Source: Artocarpus heterophyllus (lineage: Eukaryota > Streptophyta > Magnoliopsida > Rosales > Moraceae). From it: a stretch of 64,000 bases of DNA. The stretch lies in contig CM046350.1 in the NCBI GenBank assembly GCA_025403435.1, positions 19,255,274 through 19,319,273 on the forward strand, given 5' to 3'. Under the pieces are notes generated by a model. It saw only the letters and a program-made list of their open reading frames with translations, was not told where the DNA came from and ran no database searches. Positions 12,576-25,397 of this stretch are shown here, piece by piece (positions within the stretch are counted from its first letter, which is position 1; every line of letters starts with the position of its first letter). A program made the translations under genes and the position numbers.

Positions 12576-14605
12576 TGTTAGACATGTATGCCTCAAGGAC
12601 TAAAAGTGTAATATGTTTTGGAGACATTTTTATCAATAAAGAATTTATTTATTATTTATATACCAAATTGTTATCCTCTTTGCGTTTATATTTATTGAAT
12701 GTATGTTAAGCAAACAATAGTCTTAGATTGTTAGTCTAAACCTTCAAGAATTGAGCATATGATGAATAGATTATGCGGAAGACACGATTTTTAAGGTGAT
12801 GGTCTAAATTATTAGATCCACAATTGAGGGAATAAGGTTGGGTGCTTTATTCATGCAAAAATTGTTATGTTATCTATATCCTTAATGAGAGATGGTTTGT
12901 CTTGACCATCAGAGAAGGACTCCACGAATAGAAACATTGGTGCATTGTCATGGATGACAATGCATTGGATCAGGACATAAAGCGAATTGATTTGGATTAA
13001 TAATTTTGTCTCGACATAAAGCGATTAATTATTGATTTGGATGACAATCATATGTATTGTATCTTAATCTTGAGATGAATAGTGGGCCTGTTGTCTTGAC
13101 TTATGTCTTTTGATGTACCAAAGGATGACATCTACATTTTATGTTGGTATGCATGCCTATACGTTGGAGGCATGACTGTTGATAGCGTATACCTATTATT
13201 CATAGATATGGAATCAATAGCTTCTCTTTAGGAGTAGATGATATCCTCTTATATGCGTTATCTTGTAATTGAAAAGCTAGAGCGCTCAACCATTTGGATG
13301 CATAGGTATAACCGAATGGTATACCATCTTTGGATGGTAAGTTTTCCGATGGTGAGATAATGGAACATAAGACAAAAATAATCGAAACAGTATGACAGAT
13401 TTTATCCTTAAGCCGATTATAGATAATCCTATGGGGATACGATACATTATGATATGTCAGAGACTTAGCTATATGGGCTTTGTAATTCTATATAGTTCAA
13501 AAGTGCAGCTCTAAGCTTTTAGTGGAGTAGCATTAGAGTTGATAATTATGAAATGTGTATCTAGGATATTGGATTTCATAGTTATTGAGAGCTTAAACTA
13601 TATAGGTCTATCATGTCCTATTTACTAGCTCATAAAAAATCTTGTAACGATACGGCGTGCTTTTTCAATAATTAGTGACTTATGCCAAATTATCAGATTG
13701 GTTGAAAATTTGATAGGATCAGATAATTCATGTTTGTTTATCGGTTGAATTAATTTTATGAAAATTAATTCAAGATAAACTTGTTGAATTATCGGGATCA
13801 AATAATTTATGTCTGTTTTTTAGTTGGATTAATTTTGAATTAATTCAAGATAAACTTGTTGAATTATCAAGAATATTTATTTTCCTAGAGATTATCTAGA
13901 TATGACTGTTTTAATCAAATAACTTCTCTAGTGGGCTATTTAAATTAAAACTGAGGCGCTATCCTAAGAATCCCGATGGGAAATAAAAGATTTGCTGTGA
14001 TCATTTATCGTAAGTTTGACAGACTAATCTTTAAGTTCGGCCTACCGATGGAGTAAGTTCGGCAGGCCGATTTGCCAGTTTGGCCAACCAACCAAGTGAT
14101 AAATAGATCACGTATTTTCACAAGGATTATATTAGATATTGATCTTGATTCAAATTTTTGAGATTTTATCTTATAAGGACTGACACCTGCACCCAACCTT
14201 TATAAATAGGGGAGTGAGACTCATTGTTATTTAGATCAATTGAGAGATTAAGAGTGAGACTTTATTAATGAGACTTTGAAACTCCCTGTGAGCTATTATT
14301 GTTCACACATCACGAACTGTAGCTTTGAGTTTTCTCAATTGGTTGGAAGAAGAGTCGCCTGGTAAAAGAGCTGTACAAGTGTGCCCACACACACACACAC
14401 CGGTCGTCGATAGAGAATAGCAAAGAAGGTCAGTTGGTTGAGGTCCTTTTACAACGTCCTTTCTCTTCATCGATTGCAGGAGCTTTTTGGCAAACAAGGT
14501 TAGTAAGATCTGATCAATTTATGCATATAGTATGTCAAGCTTGTGTTTTGAAAAATACTCTAGTATAAAAATTTTAAAATTCTATTGCATACTATTTTTC
14601 CAACA
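12576..14605 (+). repeat. 5' LTR of the outer Copia element
   Basis: A 2030-bp LTR beginning TGTTAGACATG and ending TTTTTCCAACA. It matches 29655-31620 in the same orientation and 4021-6056, 19522-21541 and part of 41896-42793 in reverse. It contains a short (AC)n run at about 14388-14401 and diverged palindromic sites around 14035-14080. Confidence 0.9.
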
Positions 14606-14606
14606 A

Positions 14607-14620
14607 TTGGTATTGGAGAC
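14607..14620 (+). other. Primer-binding site of the outer Copia element
   Basis: TTGGTATTGGAGAC directly follows the LTR. Compared with the usual plant initiator-Met PBS (TGGTATCAGAGC) it has substitutions in the second half, but position and sequence fit a tRNA-iMet primer site. Confidence 0.75.
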
Positions 14621-16335
14621 ATGGTTTTTACATAAATTTGCAAGTTTGTGATCATGCTATATGTATAAATCTTATGATCTTGATATCTTTTATGCTTGAA
14701 TTTAATTTTTAAAGAGTTGGTACTCTAGGGTTTCTATATATTTAAATGTTGTCATGGATTATATGGTGAATATTTATTAATTAATTATGGTTGATTAAAT
14801 TATTATTTAATTAATTAATTTATGCCTATTATGGTTCCTTAAATGTTAGAATGTGTATCTAGGTTTTTTATGTAATTAGATAACAGACTATCATCTCCAT
14901 CTAGGAATTATTATTTAATTTTAAATTTGTAAGAATTTTGTAATTAAATAATCTTTCGGAGAAGACGGATCTAAAAGATGAATGACAGCGTTCCACAGGT
15001 ATTTTTTGAGTCTATAAAATTTTATGTTTTTGAATTGTTGAAAATAAAATTTAAAAACTATGTAAAACTGTATTTTCTAGAAAAATGTGATTTCTACTCG
15101 ATCGACATGCCGAACCCTCCATTTCGATAGGCCAATGGTTGCAGATCGGCATGATGAACACGAGGTTCAGCAAGCCGTCCACGGGGCAAAAATCTGGTGG
15201 CTCTAGCAGGAGGCCGAACCTTTCAATTCGGGAGGCCGAACCTTTCAGTTCGGTAGGTTGATCTATCATGACCGTCAGGTCGACCTGAAAAGATCGGCGG
15301 GCCGAAGGGTCATGACCGGTAAGCCGATTATACATATTGACATGCAGGTAGAGAGCTGTGAGTTTTCAAGAAAAGGTGCGTTTTCGGTGAAGTTTTGATT
15401 TTGTTTTTGTGAAAATTCTGAAAAACATTAAATTTGGATATGACTGGAAATATAGAGTATTCGATCTACGCGGGATTGAAGACTTGAAGATGGGAGTTAC
15501 ATGAAGAAAGATACAATTTGAAGATTTAAGGATGAAGAATCGATAATATGTTTCGATTTATCTCTCATAATCTTTATTTTCTTTTCTCTAGGGTGGAACC
15601 ATAGTATTACAGTTATTTATTATTTTGCTTGTGGCTTTGCATGATTGCTTTGCTTATCTGCATTATAATATGATTTGCAATGTATACTGATAACATGTCA
15701 TATAGAATAAGGAGTGCCCCTCATTAAAAATTGTTCATGCATTCAAAAGATTGAGTGGGAGAAAGCTTTTAAAGAGAAGACCTACGGCCTCCATCGTTGG
15801 TCCATAGGTAGCACATGGTAGTTCTGACCCCTAGGAAGGGACTTCATCATGTACCGGGTTGGATCTCCGAAGGGATAAGGTATTTTAGTATGATTTATGG
15901 TTACACACCCCTAGGTGGTGATTATAAATCATGGATAAAATAATAAAATGATAGTTATACACTCATGTTAATTTTATTATTAACCTCCCCTAGGAGCTCT
16001 GTTAATAAAATCAATGGCCAGAGAAATGATTATTAATATATGCTGGATCATACGGGTCTTGGATGACATATATTAACCAGGAGGGCATCTGTGTTCCTGA
16101 TTGAATTTGGCAAGACTTCCCTAAGAGCTTGTTGAATTCTGATTTGGGAATTATCGTTGTAAGGTTGTGATATTTTCAAGTTTTTAACACATAAACACAT
16201 TTGTATGCTATACATGATTGTGTTCTCTTATTAAAATATTATCATATGTTTGCTCATGTTTGGTATGTGTTCTTTATTGTAGATTAAAAATGTCTAAAAT
16301 ATGTTTCGTATGTGATTCTTTATTGTAGATTAAAA
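14621..16335 (+). other. Untranslated leader of the outer Copia element
   Basis: About 1.7 kb between PBS and gag with no coding potential. It is conserved in order and content in the other two Copia copies (46760-48140 and 25398-26970, both minus strand). It carries the 22-bp palindromic tandem array described separately and, near 15900-16050, blocks with CCCCTAGGAGCT and CCCTAGGTGG. Confidence 0.75.
15102..15327 (+). repeat. 22-bp tandem array of 12-bp palindromes in the Copia leader
   Basis: Degenerate copies of TCGGCNNGCCGA start at about 15102, 15124, 15146, 15167, (15188, eroded), 15206, 15228, 15250, 15272, 15294 and 15316. The step is 22 bp almost throughout. Best copies are TCGGGAGGCCGA at 15228 and TCGGCGGGCCGA at 15294. 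Each site has 5-bp complementary arms around a 2-bp centre and a CpG in each arm. The other Copia leaders carry the same array (47732-47930 and about 26340-26545). Function unknown. Confidence 0.85.
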
Positions 16336-17170
16336 ATGTTTAAAAATGCTTTATCATCGATACTTGACAAAAATCAATTAATCGAAGAAACTTATAATGA
16401 TTAGAAACGAAACCTAAACATCGCCATTTCCTTTGAGAAACTCAAATTTGTGTTGACAACTCTGCGTCCTCCCGACTCTATGGGAGATTCCACTAATAAG
16501 CAGATCCAAGCATATGATCGCTGAAAAGATACCAATGATCAGGCTCGCTGTTATGTTATGGCCAACATGAATAATGTGTTGTAGGCTCGACATAAGGATT
16601 ATAAGACTGTAAGGCAGATCTTGGATAATCTGGAAGACATGTTTGGGGGCCAAGCCTTAACAAAGCGGCAAGGGGTGCTTCAAAAACTCTTGAACTGCAA
16701 GCAGAGACCGGGGACGTCTATAAAGGAGCATATGATGTTAGTCATGGGTTACCTTGCTGATGCTTAAACCAATAGAACTGACATCGATGTTAAAACTCAT
16801 ATAACTATGGTCCTTGAGACTATATCCAAGGAATTTATTTTGTTAGAGCTACATTTAATTTGAGCAATAGATAGGATATGACCTTGATGGAGTTGATGAA
16901 ATAGTTACAGGAGTTTGAACTGCTAATCAGGGAGTCTCTTGCTAGTAGCGAGGCCAACTTAGTGGCTGTCTTTAGTTCTAATCCCAAACTTAAGAATGGA
17001 AAGAAGCAATGGGCTAAGAGCACGAAGTTTTCTATTCTTGCAAATGACAAGAACAAGAAGAAGAAGAAAAAGAACCCAAAGAAGCTAAAGTGATTTTTTT
17101 GCTGTAAAGTCAAGCACATTAAGAAGAATTGCAAGGACTTCCTTTCCCAAGAAGGTAGGTGTGATCTTTT
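16336..17170 (+). pseudogene. Outer Copia gag (degenerate)
   Basis: Starts ATGTTTAAAAATGC and matches the better-preserved minus-strand gag at 45950-46759: a Copia gag (UBN2-type) with the NDW-K-R-N-L stretch, a helix-rich core and a Lys-rich linker before a zinc knuckle. Stops replace conserved Trp and Gln codons, for instance TAG at the Trp of NDWKRN near 16400, and several frameshifts occur. The Lys-rich linker and knuckle are followed by a local tandem duplication (see 17113-17351). Confidence 0.75.
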
Positions 17171-17351
17171 ATATTTAGAAACTTTTTTGGTTGAGGAATC
17201 TAGTGAGGACAAGAAGAAGAAGAAGCAATGGCAAGAACATTAAGAAGGTAGGCAAGAACATTAAGAAGAATTACAAGGACTTCCTTTCCCAAGAAGGTAG
17301 GTGTGATCTTTTATATTTAGAAACTTGTTTGGTTGAGGAATCTAGTGACAC
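17113..17351 (+). repeat. Local tandem duplication around the gag/protease junction
   Basis: The block with AAGAATTGCAAGGACTTCC and GTTGAGGAATCTAGTGA at about 17113-17210 is repeated at about 17249-17351 with few changes. The other two Copia copies have it once. It probably arose by slippage or unequal exchange between the GAAGAAGAAG-rich runs at its borders. Confidence 0.8.
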
Positions 17352-19521
17352 TTGGGTCATACATTTCGATGCAACTAATCATGTTTGTGTTTCTTTACAG
17401 GGGTTCAAAGAAACGAGAAGTCTGCTTCGTGAAGACTGCACACTTTGGATGGGCGATGGATCCTTGGTTTTAGCTGAAGCAGTGGGAGACGTCCATCTTC
17501 ATTTTGATAATCGTAGGATTTTAATTTTACGAGATTGTTTTTATATTCCTAAATTTAAAAGGAATTTAATTTATGTTGCTTGTTTATTTAAAGACTTGTA
17601 TTTAGTTTCTTTTAATAATAAAGTGGTGATTTATAAAAACAAATCTTTTATCTGTTCTAGATGGATGCAAAATAATCTATATTTTATCAAACCTAAGATG
17701 TACTTACTGCTTAATGCTGAGATGAATGACAATAACTCTAAAAGACTTAAAACTTCTCACTCTAACAAGACCTATCTTTGGCATTTGCGACTTGGTCATA
17801 TTAACCTGAATAGGATTCAAAGGTTGGTAAGGGATGGACCTTTGAGTCACTTGAAGGTGGTATCTATACCACAATGTGAATCCTGTTTGGAGGGTAAAAT
17901 GACCAAAAGACCATTTGGGTCTAAAGGCAATAGGGCCGAAGAGGTTCTAGAATTTATGTATAATAATGTTTACGGACCCATGAACATCAGGGCACGAGGA
18001 AGGTATGAGTATTTCATCACTTTTATTGACGATTACTCAAGGTATGGGTATGTGTACCTAATGCACCACAAAAGTGAAACTTATGACAAGTTTAGGGAGT
18101 TTCAGGCTAAAGTGAAAAAGCAATTGGGTAGACCCATAAAGACACTTCCACCCGATCGAGGTAGAGAATACGTTTCTGATGAGTTCTTGGGACACTTATT
18201 AGAGAATGAGATTTTATCCTATTTGACTGCATCGAGCACTCCGTAGTAGAATGGCGTGGCTGAGAGAAGAAATAGGACTTTGTTGGACATGGTCAGGTCC
18301 ATGATGAGTTATTCATCATTACCTTTGTCCTTTTGGGGATATGCACTACAAACCACATGTTATCTTTTAAAAAATGTGCCTTCAAAATCGGTTCCTAAAA
18401 CTCCTCGCTAGTTGTAGACAAGGAAAAGGACATCTTTGAACCATATTTGCATATGGGGATGTCCGGCTCATGTCCTGTTTAGGGATGCGAATAAGTTGGA
18501 AGCACGTTCAAAAGCTTGCGTGTTTGTAGGATATCCAAAAGAGACTAAAGGGGGTTATTTCTATAACCCAAAGGAAAATAGAGTCGTGGTTTCAACTAAT
18601 GCAACTTTCCTTAAGGAAAGTTACATGGACGACTTTAAACCTTGAAGCAAAGTGGTGCTTGAGGAGTTGGCAAGTGATTTGATCACTCCAAAGGTTTCGA
18701 ATGAAACCGTTCCAATCAGTGTAGAAAAACCAAACGAACCCGAACAACAACCTAAGGGGCTTCAGCGTAGTGGGAGGATCGGGTGTCAACCCGAGAGGTA
18801 TATGTTCAATGGTGAGGTCCACTTGGCTGAACCGGATGAACATGACAGGGATCTTACACTTATGCAGAGGCTATGGAAGATTTTGATTCAAAACTCTGGG
18901 CAGAGGCCATGAATATAGAGATGAAGTCAATGGAGACTAATCGGGTCTAGGAGCTTGTGGATCTTCCCAAAGGGATAAAACCTATAGGGTGTAAGTGGAT
19001 CTATAAGAGGAAAAGAGGTGGATGGAAAGGTTGAAATCTTTAAGGCTAGACTGGTAGCTAAGGGATACACGCAAAAGGAAGGAATCGATTATGAGGAAAC
19101 CTTTTCGCCTGTAGCCACGCTTAATTCCATCTGCATTCTCTTGTCCATAGTTGTCGTTCTCGACTATAAGATTTGACAAGTGGATGTCAAGACAGCCTTT
19201 CTAAATGTCTATCTTGATGAGTCCATCTATATGGAACAACCAGATAGGTTCAAGGCCAAGGGTCAGGAGGGTAAGGTTTGTAAGCTGCAAAAGTCAATAT
19301 ATGGACTTAAGCAGGCTTCCTGTTCTTGGAACATAAGATTTGATCAAGTGATCAAGACTTATATTTGCATAAAATATGGACTAATCATGTGCATACAAAC
19401 ACCTTAAGGATGGGAAGGTGGCTTTTCTACTGCTTTATGTAGATGACATTTTGTTAATTGGCAATGACATTGGAGCATTGTCGTTGGTAAAATTATGGTT
19501 GACCAAGCAGTTTGACTTGAA
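17171..19521 (+). pseudogene. Outer Copia pol, first part: protease, integrase, RT fingers and palm
   Basis: An open stretch at 17191-18246 (351 codons) holds the protease region, where the catalytic D-S-G of the family has become H-F-D-A (VIHFDATNHVCVS). It continues with the GAG-pre-integrase zinc region (LWHLRLGHINLNRIQRL, CESCLEGK) and the integrase core (DDYSRYGYVYLMHHKSE). Beyond a stop at 18244 come integrase C-terminal pieces (NHICIWGCPAHVLFRD) and RT (DVKTAFLNVYLDESIYMEQP, YGLKQASCSWN), with the catalytic YVDD at 19436-19447. The reading stops after TKQFDLN, where the inner Copia element begins; it continues at 28729. Several stops and frameshifts. Confidence 0.85.
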
Positions 19522-21541
19522 TGTTGGAAAAATAGTACGCAGTGAAATTTTAAAATTTTTTATATTAGAGTATTTTTCAAAGCACAAGTTTGACATACTA
19601 TGGACATAAATTAACCAAATTTTACTAACCTTGTTTGTTGAAAAGCTTCGCAATCCGTGAAGAGAAGTAACGTTTCAAAAGAGCTTGAACCAACTAGTCT
19701 TCTTTGCTATTCTCTATCCACGACCGGTGTGTGTGTGGGCATACTCGTATTGCTCTTCCACCAAGCAACTCTCCTTCCAACCAATTGGGAAATAACCAAA
19801 GCTATAGTTCGTGATTTGTGAACCACAGCTTTCTAGGGTGTTTTAGAGTCTCACCAGTAGAGTCACATTCTAGATTTCTTAATTGATCTCAATAACAATG
19901 AGTCTCACTCCCTTTTTTTATAGGGGTTAGGCCCAGGGGTCAGTCCTTATCAGATAAAGCCTCAAAAATTCAAATCAGAATTAATATTAGATAAAATCTG
20001 CATGAAAATGCATGATCTATTTGTTGTATGGTTGGCAGGCCGAATTGGAAGATTGGCCTATCGAATCTCTTCCATCGGCAAGCCGAACTTGAGGACCGAC
20101 CTAACAAACTTACGATAAATGATCCCTAGGAATATTTATTTCCCACCCAAAATTCTTGGGATAGAGCCTCAGTTTTAATTGAACTAACCTAATAGAGAAG
20201 TTATCTGATTAAAACAATCATATCTAGATAATCTCTAGGAAAATGAATATTCCTGATAATTCAATAAGTTTATTTTGAATTAATTTATTCAAAATTAATC
20301 CAACCGATAGATATACATGAATTATCTTATCCCGATAATTCAACAAGTTTATCTTGAATTAATTTTCATAAAATTAATTCAACCGATAAACAGACATGAA
20401 TTATCTGATCCTATTAAATTTTCAGCCAATTTGATAATTTGACACAAGTCACCAATCATTGAAAAAGCACGCTGTATCATTACAGGATTTATTTTAAGCT
20501 AGCAAAGGGGACCTGATGGACCTATATAGTTCAAACTCTCGATAATTATGAAACCCAATATCCCAGATATACATTTCATAATTATCTACTCTAACGTTGC
20601 TCCACTAAAAGGTTAGAACTGCACTCTCGAACTATATAGAATTACGAAGCCCGTATAGCTAAGTCTCCATGACATACCATAATGTATCGTATCCCCATAG
20701 AATCATCCATAATTGTCTTTAGGAGAAATTCTGTCTTATCTTCCTGATTATTTTTATCTTACGTTCTATTATCTCATCATCAAAAGCTTACCATCCATAG
20801 ACGGTATACGATTTGGTTATACCTATATGTCCAAATGGTTGAGTGCTTTAGTTTTTCAATTACAGGATAACGCATATAAGAGAATATCAACTACTCCTAA
20901 AGAGGAGTTGTGGATTCCATATCTATGAATAATAGGTCTACGCTATCAAAAGCATGCCTCTAATGTACCGACATGTGTACCAACATAACAATGGATGTCA
21001 CCCTTTGGTACATCAAAAGACATAAGTCAAGACAACAGGCCCACTATTCATCTCAGGATTAAAATACAATACATATAATTGTCTAAAGTGAATCGATTTG
21101 CTAAGAGAAAATTATTAATCTAAATCAATTCACTTTATGTCTTGATCCAACACATCATCACCTATGACAATGTGCCAACGTTTCTATACATGGAGTCCAC
21201 CTCCAATGGCCAAGACAAACCATCTCCCGTTAGGGATATAGACAGCATAACAATCTTTGTATGAATAAAGTGCCTAACTTTATTCCCTCGATTGCAGATC
21301 TTATGATTTAAAACGTTATCTTAAGAATTGTGTCTTCCGTATAATCTATGCACCATATGCTCAATTCTTAAAGGTTTAGATATACAGTCTCAGACTATTG
21401 TTTGCTTAACATACATTCAACAACTATGAACGTAAAGAGGACAATAATTTGGTATATAAATAATAAATAAGCTCTTTATTGATAAAAAATGTATCCAAAA
21501 ACATATTACATTTTTACTTCTTAGGTTGGACATGTATAACA
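19522..21541 (-). repeat. 3' LTR of the inner Copia element
   Basis: A 2020-bp LTR, plus-strand ends TGTTGGAAAA and CATGTATAACA. On its right the plus strand reads ATCTTCCACTTGCACT, the complement of the polypurine tract AGTGGAAGAT that precedes the LTR in the element direction. Diverged TCGGC/GCCGA sites occur around 20030-20110. Confidence 0.9.
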
Positions 21542-21555
21542 ATCTTCCACTTGCA

Positions 21556-24500
21556 CTAAGTGAGTAAATATGAAAAATCTCACATCCCCATAGCTTCCAC
21601 ATGCCTCTTGAAGACTCTCCTAGTAAGTGTCTTTGTGAATGGATCAGTTAAATTGTTCTCTGACGCAATTTTGCATACAGCGACATGCCACCTTCTACAA
21701 AGTCCTTTATCACATGATGCTCTCGATTAATGTGCTTACTCATCTTATGAAATCTTGGTTCCCTAACATTAACTACCACTGTACTATTATCACAGTACAA
21801 TGATACTGCCTTACCCATACCAGGAACTACCTCAAGTTTTCCAAGAAACTTACGGAGCCACACTACTTCTTTCGAAGCATCACTAGCTGCCACATACTCG
21901 ACCTCGATCGTTGAATCTAAAGTGTAATCTTGCTTCACACTTCTCCAATTAATGGCGCTGCCTCCCAAAGTAAACACAAGATCAAAAGTCGATCTCCTCG
22001 AATCCAAACAGGATTGGAAATTTGAATCAATGTATCATAGAGGAGTTAAGTCCTCACCCGAATATACAAGCATATACCCTCGAGTCCTTATCAGGTACTT
22101 GAAAATATGCTTGACTGTAGTCCAAAGGTTCGATCTCAAATCTGCCTGAAATCGACTTACAATCCTGACCGCATAACAAATATCCAATCATGTGCAAAGC
22201 ATGGCATACATGGGACTATCCACTGCTTAAGCATAAGGCACCTTCTTCATGTATTCTCCTTTTTCATCAGACTTTGGAGAGTCTTTCTTAGAAAGAGTAA
22301 TTCCAGACCTAGATGGTTGCCTACCTTTCTTGGAATCCTGCATTGCAAACCTCTTGAGAATCTTATCTATGTAGCTGGCCTAGGAAAAAGCTATAATTTT
22401 GTTTTTCCTATCTCAAAAAATCTAGATACCGAGAACAAAATTAGCCTCACCTATTTCTTATGTCAAACTACTTGGTCAACCATAATTTGACTAATGACAA
22501 CGCCTCAACGTCATTGCCAATTAGCAGAATGTCTCTACAGAGTAGTAGAAAAATCACCTTCTTATCCTTAATGTGTTTGTACACACATGGTTCGTCTATA
22601 TTTTGTGCGAACCCATAAGTCTTGATCACTTGATCAAATATTATGTTCCAAGAACGGGAAGCCTGTTTAAGTCCATATATTGACTTTAGTAGCTTACAAA
22701 CCTTACCCTCTTGACCCTTGATCGTGAATTCGTCTGGTTGTTCCATATAAATAGACTCATCAAGATAGCCATTTAGAAAGGCTGTCTTGATATTCATTTG
22801 CCAAATCTCATGGTCGAGAGCTGCAGCTATGGACAAGAGAATACAGATGGATTTAAGCATGGCTATAGGCAAAAAAGTTTCCTCATAATCGATTCCTTCC
22901 TTTTTTGTGTATCCTTTAGCTACCAGTCTAGTCTTAAAAGTTTTAGCCTTTTCATCCACTCCTCTCTTCCACTTGTAGATACATTTACACCCTATGGGTT
23001 TTACCCCTTCGGGGAGATCCACAAGCTCCTAGACCCAATTAGTCTCCATAAACTTCATCTCTGTGTTCATGGCTTCTGTCTAGAGTTTCGAATCAACATC
23101 CTCCATAGCCTCTGCATAAGTGTAAGGATCCTTGTCATGTTCATCCAGTTCAGCTAGTGGGCCTTACCATTGAACATATACCTCTCGAGTTGACTCCCGA
23201 TCCTCCCACTACGCCAAAGCCCCTTAGGTTGTTGTTCAGGTTCGTTTGGTTTTTCTACACTGATTAGAACGGCTTCATTCGGAACCCCAGAGTGATTGAA
23301 TCACTCGCCAACTCCTTAAGCACCACTTTGCTTTGAGGCTTAAAGTCATCCATGTAACTTTCCTTAAGGAAAGTTGCATTAGTTGAAACCACAACTTTAT
23401 TTTCCTTTGGGTTATACAAAAACCTCCTTTAGTCCCTTTTGGATATCCTATAAACACATAAACTTCCAAATGTGCTTCTAATTTATTTGCATCCCTAAAC
23501 AAGACATGAGCTAGACATCCCCATATATGAATATGGTTTAAGGAATTCCTCTTTCCTGTCCACAACTCGTGGGGAGTTTTAGGAACTGATTTTGAAGGCA
23601 TATTGTTCAAAAGATAATATGCGGTTTGTAGTGCATATCCCCAAAAGGACAAGGACAATGTTGAACAACTCATCATGGACCTGATCATGTCCAACAAAGA
23701 CCAATTTCTTCTCTCAGCCATGCCATTATGCTGTAGAGTGCCTAACACAGTCAAATGAGATAAAATTAAGAAAGATATTCTCCACCTCGATCGGATTGAA
23801 GTGCCTTTATGGGTCTACCCAATTGCTTTTTTGCTTCAGCCTAAAACTCCCTAAACTTGTCATAAGTTTTGCTTTTGTGGTGCATTAGGTACACATACCC
23901 ATACCTTGAGTAATCGTCAATAAAAGTGATGAAGTAGTCATGCCCTCCTCATGCCTGGATGTTCATTGGTCCACAAACATCACTATGTACAATTCTAGAA
24001 CCCCTTCAGTCCTATTGCCTTTAGACCCAAATGGTCGTTTGGTCATTTTACCCTCCAACAAGATTCACATTGTGGTATAGATTCCACCTTTAAGTGACTT
24101 AAAGGTCCATATTTTACCAATCTTTGAATCCTATTTAGGTTAATATGACCAAGTTACAGATGCCAAAGATAAGTCTTAGTAGAGTGAGAAGTTAAGTCTT
24201 TTAGAGTTATTATCATTCATCTTAGCATTAAGCAGTAAGTTCATCTTAGGTTTAATAAAATATAAATTATTTTGCATCTATCCTAAACAAATAAAAGAAT
24301 CATTTTTATGAATCACCACTTTATTATTAAAAGAAACCAAATATGAGTCTTTAAATAAACAAGCTATAGCAATTAAATTTCTTTTAAATTTAGGAACATA
24401 AAAATAATCTCGCAAAATTAAATTCCTATAATTATCAAAATGAAGATGGACGTCTCCTACTGCTTCAGCTAAGACCAAGAATTCATCGCCCATCTGAAGC

Positions 24501-25397
24501 ATTAAGTCTTCACGAAGCATAGTTCTCGTTTCTTTGAACCCCTGCAAAGAAACACAAATATGATTAATTACTCCAGAATCTATGACCCAAGTGTCATTGG
24601 ATTCCTTAACCAAATAAGTTTCTAAATACAGAAGATTGCACTACCTCCTTAGGAAAAAAGTCCTTACAATGCTTCTTTATGTGCCTGACCTTCCCACAGA
24701 AGAAACACTTTAGCTTCTTCAGGTTCTTCTTCTTATTCTTGCCATTTGCAAGAATAGAAGACTTCCCGTTCTTAGCCTATTGCTTCTTTCCGTTCCTTGG
24801 GTTAGGATTGGAACCAGAGGCAACTGCCAAGTTGGCCTCACCACTAGCAAAGACTCCCTGATCAGGAGTTCAAACTCTTTGTAACTGTTTCATCAATTCT
24901 ATCAAGGTCATATCCCGTCTAGTGCTCAAATTAAATGTAGCTCTAAACGTAATGAATTCCTTAGATAGAGTCTCAAAGACCATAGTCATCTGAGTTTTAA
25001 CATCGATGTCAGCTCTATTGGTCTATTCTCTGCTTGTAGTTTAAGAGTTTTCAAAGCGCCTCTTGCCTCTTTGTTAAGGCCTGACCTCCAAACATGTCTT
25101 TCAGATTATCCAAGATCTGCCTTGTAGTATCATAATCCTCATGTTGAGCCTGCAGCACATTATTCATGCTGGCCATGACATAGCGGAGGACCTGATCATT
25201 GGTATCTTTCTAGCGATCATACGCTTGGATTTGCTCATTAGTAGAATCTCCCATAGCTCGGGAGGACATGGAGTTGTCAACATAAATTTGAGTTTCTCAA
25301 AGGAAAGGACGATGTTTTGGTTCCGTTTCCAATCATTATAATTCTTTCCAGTTAATTGGTTTTTGTCAAGTATCGATGATAAAGCATTTTTAGACCA
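21556..25397 (-). pseudogene. Inner Copia gag-pol (degenerate)
   Basis: Read on the minus strand from about 25397: gag N-terminus (SKNALSSILDKNQLTGKNYNDW), protease remnant (NDTWVIDSGVINHICVS, with the catalytic D-S-G intact), integrase C-terminal part (HNGMAERRNWSLLDMIRSM), RT (TAFLNGYLDESIYMEQPDEF, YGLKQASRSWN) and RNase H (AASDASKEVVWLRKFLG, YCDNSTVVVNVREPRFH). The usual YVDD box is damaged by a small deletion (LLCRDILL). A TGA replaces the Gln codon just before the C-terminal DFSYLLT, and many other stops and frameshifts occur. The frame ends with TAG at 21556-21558. Confidence 0.85.
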
